Positions 45,117-54,249 of a stretch of DNA of 64,000 bases are shown piece after piece. This DNA comes from Methanoplanus endosymbiosus (GTDB lineage Archaea > Halobacteriota > Methanomicrobia > Methanomicrobiales > Methanomicrobiaceae). The notes beneath the pieces were generated by a model, which searched no databases, had not been told where the DNA came from, and was given only the letters and a program-made list of their open reading frames with translations. Made by a program: the position numbers and the translations under genes. Numbering within the stretch: the stretch's first letter is position 1; each line of letters begins with the position of its first letter. The stretch is from assembly GCF_024662215.1 (NCBI RefSeq), contig NZ_CP096115.1:248001-312000 (forward strand), in the 5' to 3' direction.

Positions 45117-45727
45117 TGCCTGATAAAGGAAGTATGGTTAATATCGGTGTGGGCAAGAGGTCCACCGGAATTTCCGGTCTTGACTTCCAGCTTGGGGGCG
45201 GAATTATGAAGGGCAAATCAATTCTTCTCTGTGCAGGCCCTCTCTCAGGTGCTGAATTGATTGCAGAGCAGTTTTTCCGCTCTTCTGAGGATGTTGAAAG
45301 TTCTTATATTATGATTGACGGCCCAGTCTCTGAAGGTATGACTGATGCGTCTGAGATGTCATCTGAAGAGATTTCAGAAGCTATGACCGGTGAGAGAATA
45401 GTTATTGATTCCATCTCATCTGTGATTGTTAAATCCGGAATTGACAGTGCACTTTCCATCATGAAAAGAGCGTCTGTTGTGAATGAGACTAACGATGTGA
45501 ATACGCTTTATATTATGTACAATGATCTTCACAGCGCCTATGATGAGATGAGGCTGATAAGAAATTCCGATATTATCATCTCACTCAACGAATTTATGCA
45601 CGGAAATGAAATTGAGAGAAATCTGACCATAAATAAAATTCCGGGAGCAGATGTGCCGGGAAGGGTATTTCCTTATAATATAATGGAAAACGGAATCGAG
45701 CTTTCAACCACAGCGAGGGTTGTATAA
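45116..45727 (+). CDS. KaiC/RAD55-like protein with degenerate Walker A
   Basis: 203 residues. The N-terminus STGISGLDFQLGGGIMKGKSILL is typical of KaiC/RAD55 family ATPases. In place of GPPGTGKT the P-loop reads GPLSGAELIA, so the lysine and following serine/threonine are absent. The chain is also shorter than a normal RAD55 domain: about 30 residues are missing after the P-loop. Walker B-like ERIVIDSISSVI is kept. It may bind nucleotide weakly or only act as a regulatory partner. TAATG overlap with the acyl-CoA synthetase gene implies linked function. A terminator hairpin follows at 45777. Confidence 0.75.
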   Translation: MPDKGSMVNIGVGKRSTGISGLDFQLGGGIMKGKSILLCAGPLSGAELIAEQFFRSSEDVESSYIMIDGPVSEGMTDASEMSSEEISEAMTGERIVIDSISSVIVKSGIDSALSIMKRASVVNETNDVNTLYIMYNDLHSAYDEMRLIRNSDIIISLNEFMHGNEIERNLTINKIPGADVPGRVFPYNIMENGIELSTTARVV

Positions 45728-45776
45728 ACTAAATATAGCCGGATCCTGAAAATTCCGGTGCTAAACTATCATCCGG

Positions 45777-45794
45777 ATTATCTTTTCAGATAAT
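45777..45794 (+). terminator. Hairpin after the KaiC-like gene
   Basis: ATTATCT-TTTC-AGATAAT is a perfect 7-bp stem with a 4-base loop, followed by TTTCTTCC. It lies between the plus-strand KaiC-like gene and the minus-strand acyltransferase gene, so it may serve the former. Confidence 0.5.
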
Positions 45795-45822
45795 TTCTTC
45801 CGGAAAAATATTTTCTGCATGG

Positions 45823-46797
45823 CTATTTCATTGAAAGCGCTTTTTTCTCAATTAAATGCCATGAAGCGTATGCCATCGGGATTACAGCTGCAAATGTAAG
45901 ACCTATCAGCTGGCCGACTGCTATCGCCGGAATAAAGTGCAGTATTGTCTGCTGAATTGGATAAGAGTAGATGTACATTCCATATGACGGGTCGCCTTTT
46001 ACCCCGAATTTATGCAGAATTCCTATCGGAAGGTATGCAATACAGAGAACAAAATATGGTATTGCAATAAGTGCAAATACAAACATAAACGGCGTTTTGA
46101 AAAAAACAATCACTGGAATAAAGAGAAGTGCTGAAAGCCACAGTTTATACTCTATCTTCTCCCGGTTGACATACAGATACGAACCAATCAGGAAATAAGC
46201 TGCAAATCTGATCTTATTGAGTGCGGGATTGTCATACCATACAGCCCAGAGAAGAACAGTTGAGAATATTATCGGAAGAAGTGTTCTTTTCCGCCATAAT
46301 ATGCCCATAATCCCAAAAGCTGCCACAAAAACATATAGCATAAATTCAAATGGTATTGTCCATAATGGAGCATTCACATATGTCACAGGATTCTCAGTGA
46401 ATATTCCGATTGCCCACCCATTGATATAAAACGGCATAGCCATCCATGTCTGCGGGTCTGCAAGTCTGAGAAAATATTCCCTTAATGTATATGATGTGTT
46501 AACCGGACCGATGACAAACATTATGAAAAGGATGGATGTTAACATTCCGGGGAAGAGTCTGAGTGCCCTTTTTTTAAAGTAAGTCCGTGGTTCAGGCTTC
46601 TTCTCCCAGCTTTTTGTGATGAGATAACCACTTATTACAAGGAGTGTCGCAAGTCCGAACTGCCCGACAAGAAGATGCCAGTCAAAGAGATGAACATTGG
46701 CATAGCCAAGCGAGAGGGCAAAGCAGTGTGAAAAAATAATTGAACCCGCGGCTAAAAACCTCAGCAGGTCAAAATTATTGCTGAATTTTTCATTCAT
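45823..46797 (-). CDS. Acyltransferase family 3 membrane protein (OafA/YrhL type)
   Basis: 324 residues with about ten transmembrane helices. The start NNFDLLRFLAAGSIIFSHCFA, with the conserved arginine and histidine, is typical of acyltransferase 3 (O-acetylation of surface sugars). YGMYIYSYPIQQTILHF is the conserved C-terminal helix. In bacteria these enzymes decorate O-antigen or exopolysaccharide; here a surface glycan or glycolipid is a likely target. It lies 12 bases downstream of the methionine synthase gene on the same strand, probably by chance of operon layout. Family certain, acceptor unknown. Confidence 0.88.
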   Translation of the reverse strand: MNEKFSNNFDLLRFLAAGSIIFSHCFALSLGYANVHLFDWHLLVGQFGLATLLVISGYLITKSWEKKPEPRTYFKKRALRLFPGMLTSILFIMFVIGPVNTSYTLREYFLRLADPQTWMAMPFYINGWAIGIFTENPVTYVNAPLWTIPFEFMLYVFVAAFGIMGILWRKRTLLPIIFSTVLLWAVWYDNPALNKIRFAAYFLIGSYLYVNREKIEYKLWLSALLFIPVIVFFKTPFMFVFALIAIPYFVLCIAYLPIGILHKFGVKGDPSYGMYIYSYPIQQTILHFIPAIAVGQLIGLTFAAVIPMAYASWHLIEKKALSMK

Positions 46798-46809
46798 ATT
46801 TTAAAAAAA

Positions 46810-47706
46810 TTATAATTCTTTCCTGGCCATGTCAGCGGCAGAGACCATATTATTAAGTTTTGCAAATGCAGTCTCTCTTGTATGCATCCTGAGGCCACAG
46901 TCCGGATCAATCAATATTTTTGCAGGGTCAAAGAGATCAGTTGCCTTTAAGATTCTCGAATAGATCTCTTCAACAGTATCAATTTTATCTGATGATGAAT
47001 CAACAACCCCAAAACCGATCATTTTATTTTTAAGATCCTTTCCGGAGATATACTCAAGATTTTCCGGATTGCATGCAAATTCAAAATCGAGGATGTCAAC
47101 CGGCATTTTGATTATATCATCAAATACATTTCCTATATTTCCACAGATGTGCAGGCATGTCGGCACCCGTACAATACCTGTAATCGCACTTATTGCCTCA
47201 TGTGCGGCTGCCATATCAGCAGCACCCGTTGAAAGTATCGGTTCATCGATCTGAAGAATTTTAATACCGATATCTTCAAGGTTTTTTGCCTCATGACCAA
47301 GTGCCTGCGCAAGGTCAAGAACAAGTTCATTCCTGTTCCGGTACACAGGCGTATCAATCTTTAGTGCATGTGCAATCGTTGAAGGGCCTGCAAACATCGC
47401 CTTGACCCTCTCATGCTTTGATACTGCATATTTTGTATCGTGAACCGTTATCGGTTTTGCCGGAGCCCTGACATTGCCGGTGACATTATTTCCCTTAATT
47501 CCGGGAAGGAGCGAGATGATCTGAGAGATCATATCACCCCTCACCTGTCCGGATGAGATGATATCAATGCCGGCTTTTATCTGGTCATGTACAGCAGTCT
47601 CAAGCGCAGGCTGAAAGGGGTCAAAGATTGATTTCAGTCCTTTTCCCTGTACAGCCGGATAGCTGCCGACTACAGTTGTCGGCAGAAGCTTCTGCATTAG
47701 TGTCAT
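46810..47706 (-). CDS. Folate-independent core methionine synthase (MetE-like, MesA type)
   Basis: 298 residues, only the C-terminal catalytic part of MetE. TTVVGSYPAVQGKGL opens it. The zinc-binding region is LHICGNIGNVFD with its cysteine, and a second cysteine is in IDPDCGLRMHTRE. VRAPAKPITVHDTKYAVS is a substrate loop. Methanogen enzymes of this type take the methyl group from a corrinoid protein (MtrA-type) rather than from methyl-folate, which ties this gene to corrinoid supply. ATG 47706 overlaps the aspS stop by 4 bases. Donor protein is inferred from characterised relatives. Confidence 0.88.
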   Translation of the reverse strand: MTLMQKLLPTTVVGSYPAVQGKGLKSIFDPFQPALETAVHDQIKAGIDIISSGQVRGDMISQIISLLPGIKGNNVTGNVRAPAKPITVHDTKYAVSKHERVKAMFAGPSTIAHALKIDTPVYRNRNELVLDLAQALGHEAKNLEDIGIKILQIDEPILSTGAADMAAAHEAISAITGIVRVPTCLHICGNIGNVFDDIIKMPVDILDFEFACNPENLEYISGKDLKNKMIGFGVVDSSSDKIDTVEEIYSRILKATDLFDPAKILIDPDCGLRMHTRETAFAKLNNMVSAADMARKEL

Positions 47707-48992
47707 GGAGTAAGCCTATGTCTGTCCCTTGGGAATAAAACTGCTTCTCTGATATTTGGCAGGTCAAGCATTGTCATAATGAGGCGCTCCATTCCAAGCC
47801 CCCATCCTGAGTGCGGCGGCATACCGTATTTAAATGGTTTTAAGTAGAATTCAAAGCTCTCAGGAGAGAGTCCCTTGTTTATAATCTGTTCTACGAGCAG
47901 GTCGTGCTGGTGGATACGCTGTGCGCCGCTTGAAAGCTCCATTCTGGGGTGCATCATATCAAATGCCTTGCAGATTTCCGGATTGTCTTCATAAGGCATT
48001 GCATAGTATGGCTTAATCTCTGTCGGCCAGTCTGTGATAAAGTAGTGCTGGCCCATCTCCTCACCAATTGCACGCTCAGCAGCTGTTGAGAGGTCATCGC
48101 CATATCCTATGTCCTCATCAATGGATACAGCGGCAATATCAATTGCCTGTGCATATGTGATCTTTGGGAATGGCGACTTGGGAACGGTGAAGTCAACATC
48201 AAAGAGTTCAAGTTCATCACTGCATAATTTCTCAACATTTGTATATGCTGCAACAACTGCTCTTTCAAGGAGATCCATTACACCATTGTGATCTGTAAAT
48301 GATACTTCCACATCAATTGATGTCGCTTCGTTGAGATGTCTTGTTGTGTTGTGCTCTTCTGCCCTGAATATCGGTCCGATCTCAAATACCTTCTCAAATC
48401 CGGCAGACATCATCATCTGTTTGTAAAGCTGCGGACTCTGGTTTAAGAATGCCTCCTTCTCAAAGTATGCAAGTGGGAACAGCTCAGTGCCGCCCTCGGT
48501 TGCTGCGGCAACAATCTTTGGTGAATGGATGTTTATAAATCCCTCACTGAAGAAGAGGTCATAGAGCGCGTGTGTCACAGCACTTCTAATCTTAAAGATC
48601 GCACCGACCTTTGGTCTTCTTGCATCAAGATAACGGTTGTCAATCCTGGTATCCACTTCTGCAAGAACCTTTTCTGAGACATCAAGCGGGAGTGGTGTCT
48701 CTGCCCGGCTGATCAGCTCCATCGTCTCCGGAATTATCTCTCTTCCGCCGGGCGCTTTCTCTGTTGCCTTGACAATTCCTGAAATTCTTACAACAGATTC
48801 TCTTGATATGTTTCTGGCGCACTCTGTTACTGCTTCAGGTGCTTTCTTTTTTACTACAGTTGCCTGTAAAAATCCTGTTCTGTCCCTTAGAATATAGAAG
48901 GAAAGTCCTCCGAGGTCTCGTACTTCATGAACCCATCCGATGACTTCTGCTCTTTCTGTATCCTTTGTAACGTCCTTTAACTGTGTTCGCAT
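47703..48992 (-). CDS. aspS: Aspartyl-tRNA synthetase (archaeal type)
   Basis: 429 residues of the short archaeal AspRS type. An N-terminal OB-fold (about 1-100) leads to class II motifs: motif 2 [20 protein letters not shown] and motif 3 [28 protein letters not shown]. Many methanogens lack asparaginyl-tRNA synthetase and use a non-discriminating AspRS plus GatCAB, which may apply here. Minus-strand order is aspS, methionine synthase, acyltransferase. Start ATG 48992; a CAAATATAATT stretch about 15-25 bases upstream may be its TATA box. Confidence 0.95.
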   Translation of the reverse strand: MRTQLKDVTKDTERAEVIGWVHEVRDLGGLSFYILRDRTGFLQATVVKKKAPEAVTECARNISRESVVRISGIVKATEKAPGGREIIPETMELISRAETPLPLDVSEKVLAEVDTRIDNRYLDARRPKVGAIFKIRSAVTHALYDLFFSEGFINIHSPKIVAAATEGGTELFPLAYFEKEAFLNQSPQLYKQMMMSAGFEKVFEIGPIFRAEEHNTTRHLNEATSIDVEVSFTDHNGVMDLLERAVVAAYTNVEKLCSDELELFDVDFTVPKSPFPKITYAQAIDIAAVSIDEDIGYGDDLSTAAERAIGEEMGQHYFITDWPTEIKPYYAMPYEDNPEICKAFDMMHPRMELSSGAQRIHQHDLLVEQIINKGLSPESFEFYLKPFKYGMPPHSGWGLGMERLIMTMLDLPNIREAVLFPRDRHRLTP

Positions 48993-49294
48993 AAAATATC
49001 TGAATTATATTTGTTGCAGGTTTTATTTTGTTTTTCACTATCTGTCCGGAAAAAATGTCAGTATTTCCTCTCTTCTGAAATGAATTTCATAAAAAGCGCC
49101 CTCTGTGAATTATGGCATCCGAAGATCCACCTTAAAAAAGATAGATTTTATCATTTAAGAGAATTATACCTTCAGAATAACCAAAAATTCAGTATGAATG
49201 GTATATCAGTGCCATGATGAATTGGTTATATATATCCGGAATTAATACTTTGTGAGATTCCGCGCCGGAATTTACACAGGAGCTGAAAATATTT
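48993..49294. other. Divergent promoter region aspS/uspA
   Basis: 302 bases without a supported gene. A 68-codon open frame at 49011-49217 has unlike-neighbour composition (Cys, His and Phe rich) and no ribosome binding site, so I do not call it. The right part carries the uspA promoter: GGTTATATATATCC at 49224-49237, the dyad at 49257-49271 and AGGAG near 49278. Confidence 0.4.
49224..49271 (+). promoter_or_regulatory. TATA box and dyad upstream of uspA
   Basis: GGTTATATATATCC (49224-49237) is a strong TATA candidate. About 25 bases on, at the expected transcription start, lies the perfect dyad ATTCCG-CGC-CGGAAT (49257-49271). This arrangement fits a repressor blocking initiation of the stress gene. 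Confidence 0.5.
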
Positions 49295-49762
49295 ATGTTT
49301 AAAAAAATTATTGTCGCACTTGATGGTTCAGTGGATTCAAAAAGAGCACTGGCTGTAGCCATACAGGAAGTAAAACTCAGAAATGCAGAACTTCATCCGG
49401 TTTTTGTAATTCAGTATGTGATGGGTGGCGGTGTTCCTTTTGATCCTGTATCAGCACTGCCTGACGGAAGTTCTGAAATTATGAATGAGGTTATGGAAAA
49501 TGAAGCTGAAAGAGTTCTGAGTGATGCCTCTGAAGACTGTGTGGATGCCGGAGTTAATGTCATTACCCATACACAGTTTGGTGATCCAAGGGATGCAATT
49601 TTAGATCTTGCAGATGAGATCTCAGCAGATATGATTATCCTTGGATCATCGGGCAAGACAGGACTTGAACGAATGATTATGGGCAGTGTCAGCTCTGCGG
49701 TCATTCAGCACAGCAAAATCACAACCATGATAGTAAAAGGCAAAAAAGAAGATATTTTATAG
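49295..49762 (+). CDS. Universal stress protein UspA family
   Basis: 155 residues. The start FKKIIVALDGSVDSKRALAVAI and the ATP-binding loop LGSSGKTGLERMIMGSVSSAVIQHS match the ATP-binding subgroup (Gx2Gx9GS/T). Such proteins form dimers and respond to stress; target pathways in archaea are unclear. Its stop codon abuts the start of the next gene. A TATA box and dyad precede it, as annotated. Confidence 0.92.
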   Translation: MFKKIIVALDGSVDSKRALAVAIQEVKLRNAELHPVFVIQYVMGGGVPFDPVSALPDGSSEIMNEVMENEAERVLSDASEDCVDAGVNVITHTQFGDPRDAILDLADEISADMIILGSSGKTGLERMIMGSVSSAVIQHSKITTMIVKGKKEDIL

Positions 49763-51001
49763 ATGAATCAGATCATAAGATGTCTCCGGTTCATATCAAC
49801 CATGAAATATAATATTCTTCCCGGAATTCTGATTATTTTAATCATCATTCCTGGTGTTATGGCAGATGACGGAATTGATGTATGGGGTTATACAGTTCCT
49901 GAACTCAGTGCAGGACCTGGAGATGAGGTGTATGCACACTATACAATTGAATATAATTTTGATTCCGATGCCGAATCAATTGAATTTTATACCGATCTTC
50001 TGGAACCAAAATGGAGATTTGCCATTGTAATTGACGGTGTAAGGCATGATCTACCTGTACGGCACAGTCGTTATGAGACTATAACCGGTTTTGAACTATA
50101 CTACCCAAAGACCTACAATAATTATGTTGAAGCTGAATTAAACGGTACTGTGCCTGAGGTTTTAACTTCGGGAGAACATGATGTCATGACAGTCTCATAT
50201 TATGATGGCGGCGGAAACCTTGATGATGAAGAGATCATCAGAATAAATTTTGTAAATCCTTCTGATGTGTCATCCGGAATTTCCGGTGCAGAATATGAAC
50301 TTTCAGTGCTGAAGGCAGCTATTGACGCTGACAGAATTTCCGGAGTGAATACAACTCCTGCATATGAAAGATATATCAATGCTCTCTCTGCTGTTGAGGC
50401 TGCAAAGGTTTCTGATGCAGGCGTGGCATCTCAGCTGATTTCATCAGCCGAAGCAGATATTGCCGATGCTTATGCACTCCTTGAAAAGTACGGTGCGCTC
50501 TCGTGCATTTACAGAACTGAGGAGAAGACTGAGTCACTTGATGAAATAATTTCGTCATTGTCAGACGGTGGTTCTGAATCACAGGATAAGATCTGGATGG
50601 TCAGGTCATATAATGAGAATGCCAAAACCCTGATCATTCTTGCTCAGGACAAGTATAATTCCGGGCTGTACGGGGAGGCAGAAAATTATGCCCTTCAGGC
50701 TGAAGCAAAGGCAGATGAAGCATACAGTTATGCAGGATATTCATCTTCCGGAACAGATGATCCGGCACGGGCCGGGGAAACAGGCGAACCGACTCAGAAG
50801 GTTAGAGATTTCACACCCGGAATTTCAACCGGGATTGGCGGGATTTCCGGCAATCTCTCTGAATCAGAAGATATTGATGACCTTATTCATTCTGAGGTCA
50901 GTATTGAGAGTTTCCTTCAGATATCCGGAAAACTGTTTGATCTCTTAAAGGGTATGGGGGATTTCCTATCTCAGATTTCTTCCTATGCCTCTTCCAATTG
51001 A
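49763..51001 (+). CDS. Exported protein of unknown function, coupled to UspA
   Basis: 412 residues. An N-terminal signal peptide (YNILPGILIILIIIPGVMA) is followed by a beta-rich domain (about 35-170, GPGDEVYAHYTIEYNF, VIDGVRHDLPVRHSRYE). A helical alanine-rich section (about 175-330) has coiled-coil character and TPR-like alternation of Ala and Leu, for example YGEAENYALQAEAKADEAYSYAG. Then come a Ser/Gly/Thr linker and a final helical segment. No transmembrane anchor is seen at the C-terminus. ATG 49763 follows the uspA stop directly; Met14 (49802) is an alternative. The end overlaps the converging CofD-like gene by 36 bases. No family recognised. Confidence 0.7.
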   Translation: MNQIIRCLRFISTMKYNILPGILIILIIIPGVMADDGIDVWGYTVPELSAGPGDEVYAHYTIEYNFDSDAESIEFYTDLLEPKWRFAIVIDGVRHDLPVRHSRYETITGFELYYPKTYNNYVEAELNGTVPEVLTSGEHDVMTVSYYDGGGNLDDEEIIRINFVNPSDVSSGISGAEYELSVLKAAIDADRISGVNTTPAYERYINALSAVEAAKVSDAGVASQLISSAEADIADAYALLEKYGALSCIYRTEEKTESLDEIISSLSDGGSESQDKIWMVRSYNENAKTLIILAQDKYNSGLYGEAENYALQAEAKADEAYSYAGYSSSGTDDPARAGETGEPTQKVRDFTPGISTGIGGISGNLSESEDIDDLIHSEVSIESFLQISGKLFDLLKGMGDFLSQISSYASSN

Positions 51002-51868
51002 CATTATATCCCAGGCAAGGGACTCATTTTTTCCTTTAGTGCCGGTATTGGCGTGAATTTTCATTGTGCCTGAAATTTCTGTCTCCTCTTTTATATCCTG
51101 AATAATTATATCGGAAAATCTCCGGCAGAGAGCCACTGTTCTGTCATACATGACCGCCTCTCTGCATTCCGGATATTTGTCAGGCATACGCGGCAGAAGA
51201 GAGATGACTTTTGCCGATTTAAGTGCAGTTACCATTCCCCTGCATGCCAGAACCGGAAGAACTGATGTGGCATAATCCCCCGGACCAATGATTACAAATT
51301 CTGAAGATATGATGGCATTTATGGCCTTTTGTGCTGCATATGGTATTCCGGCAGACAGGATCATAACTGATTCAGCAGAGAGTGGTTTTAATTCTCCGGT
51401 GTTTACCAAATCCCTGTATTCTGCCGGAGAATATGATACCTCTCCAACCTTTACTGCTGCTGATATTCTTCTCTCTGTTGCCGGAATTATTGTGGCCGTT
51501 ATGCCTAAATCAGAGCAGAACTCTCTTGTGATCTCTGTTATCTTCAGCCCCGAACGTATCATCTCCGCCCTTGCAATCTGAAGTCCTCTCTCGCGATCAC
51601 CTGTTTCATAATATTCCGGGTGGTTCATCCGTTCAAGAAATTTATCTGTAGAGTAGGTATCACCTGCAATTCCGGCCCACGTATTTGTGTTTAAAATTCC
51701 GGAGAAGAGGAAGAGGAGGTTATCAATATTATGGGATACAATTCCGCCACTCATCGTAAAGGAGTCAGATGTATCTGAGATTACTGTTATTTCATCGTCA
51801 TTGAGAAAAGATCGCAGACCTGATATGAGTCTTAAGGAATATTTTCCACCGGAAATTATTGTTATCAT
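50966..51868 (-). CDS. Divergent CofD-like paralogue
   Basis: 300 residues with the CofD fold pattern but altered motifs. Where cofD reads LSGGTGTPKLIRGFR, this protein has ISGGKYSLRLISGLR. Other matches are FLFSGILNTNTWAGIAGDTYSTDKFL, ETGDRERGLQIARAEMIR and VIIGPGDYATSVLPVL (cofD: GPSNPVTSISPIL). The loop glycines around the phosphate are changed and the DTSDSF segment replaces cofD's NTAEDM. It may transfer a different nucleotide-activated or phosphorylated group, or be a regulator of F420 synthesis. It overlaps the exported protein gene by 36 bases at its 3' end. The true cofD lies about 1.2 kb away on the same strand. Confidence 0.75.
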   Translation of the reverse strand: MITIISGGKYSLRLISGLRSFLNDDEITVISDTSDSFTMSGGIVSHNIDNLLFLFSGILNTNTWAGIAGDTYSTDKFLERMNHPEYYETGDRERGLQIARAEMIRSGLKITEITREFCSDLGITATIIPATERRISAAVKVGEVSYSPAEYRDLVNTGELKPLSAESVMILSAGIPYAAQKAINAIISSEFVIIGPGDYATSVLPVLACRGMVTALKSAKVISLLPRMPDKYPECREAVMYDRTVALCRRFSDIIIQDIKEETEISGTMKIHANTGTKGKNESLAWDIMSIGRGIGRNLR

Positions 51869-51955
51869 CTGGGTGGAGATAGTTGTTCTGTAATTTTAAA
51901 AAAAGTATGCAGATTATTTCTCTTCCGGATAATCTGTAATGTCATTGTTTTCAGT

Positions 51956-52984
51956 TCAATTATCATCTAAATTATCTTCAGTAACAGATTCTGTTACTGC
52001 ATCCGGTCTGTCCGGCCCCTCTTCGTCATAAACGTCTGTCATTGAGTATTCAGGTGCCATTGCGCCAAGAACATCCAGTGAGTACATCCTGATATATGTC
52101 ACAAACGGGACACTGATAATCAGAATAACCGGAATGAGTATGATAACATAGGCAATCAGGAGGATTATTGAAACCGGAGAAAGTATTGTGCCTGCTGATA
52201 ATCCGGCTGTGGCAATGAATGCCAGAAGGAATGGCACTCCTATGATGATTGCGGCAATCACTGCAATTATCACCATAATTATCACGATGACAATCGAGAG
52301 GATAAATTTCATGATTATGTAGATGATAATCTGAAGCCAGCCTCTGCCCATCACATTCCAGCATTTCTTCCATCCTTCAATTACTCCGCAGTCATCTGCT
52401 GTCATAATCGGGACCACAAAGTCAATGGTAAGCATGAAAAGGATAGCTATGGGTATTGCAATGATTATTACTGCAAGCATCATAGTGAAGAAGATCATGA
52501 TATTCATTGCACCGCCGGCTGTTCCCATTACTCCGGCTATTAATGCTATCATTGCCACAGCAACCAACAGAATCAGAAGGAAACTTACCGCAAGTTCAAA
52601 TCCAAATAGTCTTGCACCTTTTCCAACCCTTTCACTGAAATAATGCCTTATTCTGAATTCTTTTGTTCTTAAGCAGTCCACAAAGATGAACTGAAATACT
52701 GCCGAGAGATAGCCGAATATCAGGGCAAGGATGATGACTGCAAAGACTATCAGCAGTATCAGCGTCATGTCCGGAAATCCGTTCATGCCCGGCATTGCAG
52801 TATTCAGTCCGCCCATCTCTGAAGGGCCTCCTGTGAACTGGAAGGGGTTTATTGCCGTAATTCCGCCTGCGAACAGGGAGATTAATGCCAGTCTGAGCCA
52901 TATGCCCAGGTTAAAAGGCCATAATATCGCCTTGGTCTTGTCAAGAGCGGAATCTATCTTTGAGAATGCGAAATATTCAGTCAT
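51956..52984 (-). CDS. Polytopic membrane protein (DUF7544-like)
   Basis: 342 residues with about six hydrophobic stretches, some very long and isoleucine rich. The N-terminus YFAFSKIDSALDKTKAILWPFNLGIWLRLALISLF, used only as a landmark (residues 4-38), and the FVDCLRTKEFRIRHYFSERVGKG loop recall a family of archaeal membrane proteins without known function. The C-terminal 30 residues are acidic. It lies 41 bases after the end region of cofD on the same strand and 87 bases before the CofD paralogue, so the three may form one transcript. Confidence 0.7.
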   Translation of the reverse strand: MTEYFAFSKIDSALDKTKAILWPFNLGIWLRLALISLFAGGITAINPFQFTGGPSEMGGLNTAMPGMNGFPDMTLILLIVFAVIILALIFGYLSAVFQFIFVDCLRTKEFRIRHYFSERVGKGARLFGFELAVSFLLILLVAVAMIALIAGVMGTAGGAMNIMIFFTMMLAVIIIAIPIAILFMLTIDFVVPIMTADDCGVIEGWKKCWNVMGRGWLQIIIYIIMKFILSIVIVIIMVIIAVIAAIIIGVPFLLAFIATAGLSAGTILSPVSIILLIAYVIILIPVILIISVPFVTYIRMYSLDVLGAMAPEYSMTDVYDEEGPDRPDAVTESVTEDNLDDN

Positions 52985-53025
52985 AGATGGTAAAAAATGG
53001 ATCAGCCTTCATATAAATTGATGGG

Positions 53026-53964
53026 TCACTTTCTTTCCCTGATGATTTCAATAAGTGAACCGGCAAGTTCTCTGCTGATCTCTTTATTTAACATAAGTGT
53101 GTCAAACCTGACTGATCTCTCAACCGGAATTTCATCCCTGATGTCCTGAACAAATATATCTGTAAATTCACTGTACAGGCTGAATGTGGCAGCTGAATCC
53201 GGAGCCATACCCCATGCCTCCATCAGTTCCTTTGCAGGGCCGCTTATCGGAGTGTCACCTATGAACGGGCTGACTGCGATTACAAATTTATCCTGCAGGG
53301 CCTCTTTTATTCCGGCACATTCAAGTATTGGTGATATGCTTGTTACAGGATTTGAAGGGCCGAGGATGACTGCGTCTGCATTTCTGATAGCGTCCAGTGC
53401 TTCTGTGGTTGCTTTAGCCTTTGAGTAATCTCTCACAACCTCATCAATTTTAACCCTCCCCTTATGCCTCACCCAGAACTCCTGAAAATGGATCAGTCCT
53501 TCTTCAGTTCGTATATAGGTGGTGACCTCTGAATCTGTCATAGGGAGAACTTCCGCTTTAACACCAAGCTTTTCACACAAAAGTTCTGTGGACTGTGTAA
53601 GAGATTCTCCTTCTCTGAGCATCCTGCCCCTTGCAATATTTACCGCACGATCGCGATCCCCAAGTGTCAGGTAGATGTTCTCACCAAGATCCCTCAGATA
53701 ATCATTGGTAATTGTTGTATCACCCCTAATACCCCACCATAAGTCAGTGTTTAAAATTCCGGCAAAGAGGTACATGACTGTGTCAATATCCGGTGACAGG
53801 TGGCTTCCGTAGATCCACATATCCTCAGCTGTGTTTACAATAACTGAGATATTTTCATCATCAAGATGACTTCTAAAACCCCTGATAAGCTTTGGAGTGC
53901 CTGTGCCTCCGGATAAGAAACAGATCTTCATCGGATTATGACTGTCATCATTGCTTTTATTCAT
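53026..53964 (-). CDS. cofD: 2-phospho-L-lactate transferase (coenzyme F420 synthesis)
   Basis: 312 residues from ATG 53964; about 301 from Met12 (53931), which is where the family sequence begins (MKICFLSGGTGTPKL). CofD joins a 2-phospholactate-type moiety to the deazaflavin Fo, giving F420-0. Landmarks are SGGTGTPKL, NTAEDMWIYGSHLSPDIDTVMY, TLGDRDRAVNIARGRML, GPSNPVTSISPILECAGI and SPFIGDTPISGPAKELM. TTTAAAG at about 53990 may be the TATA box for a nearly leaderless message. The divergent copy at 50966-51868 is a paralogue. Methanogenesis needs F420 as hydride carrier. Confidence 0.95.
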   Translation of the reverse strand: MNKSNDDSHNPMKICFLSGGTGTPKLIRGFRSHLDDENISVIVNTAEDMWIYGSHLSPDIDTVMYLFAGILNTDLWWGIRGDTTITNDYLRDLGENIYLTLGDRDRAVNIARGRMLREGESLTQSTELLCEKLGVKAEVLPMTDSEVTTYIRTEEGLIHFQEFWVRHKGRVKIDEVVRDYSKAKATTEALDAIRNADAVILGPSNPVTSISPILECAGIKEALQDKFVIAVSPFIGDTPISGPAKELMEAWGMAPDSAATFSLYSEFTDIFVQDIRDEIPVERSVRFDTLMLNKEISRELAGSLIEIIRERK

Positions 53965-54249
53965 TAAAATGATTGTTTGTAGTCTGTACTATCTTTAAAT
54001 TGTTATATGATGCCTGAAGGTATGCTGACATCCGGAGAAATTACTGTCGGCCCTGAATATTATAAACCGTATGAGTGAAGAATCCAGAATAAGATTTTCA
54101 GACATATAAATTGTTAAATTAAAATGAGGTATGGAATTAATATGCTGCTGAATCAGGAAATATTCTGTAAATTTTTAAAGAAATATTTTTTTGCTGTTAC
54201 CTCATGCTTTATAAACCTCGATAATTTATATTTAAACTGAATCTGAAAT

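Noticed and set aside
49011-49217. 68-codon frame between aspS and uspA
   Set aside because: Amino acid composition unlike neighbours, no ribosome binding site, overlaps the promoter region.
54007-54078. 23-codon frame upstream of the HD protein gene
   Set aside because: Codon use looks gene-like but there is no ribosome binding site, no hydrophobic or known motif, and the frame is too short to judge.
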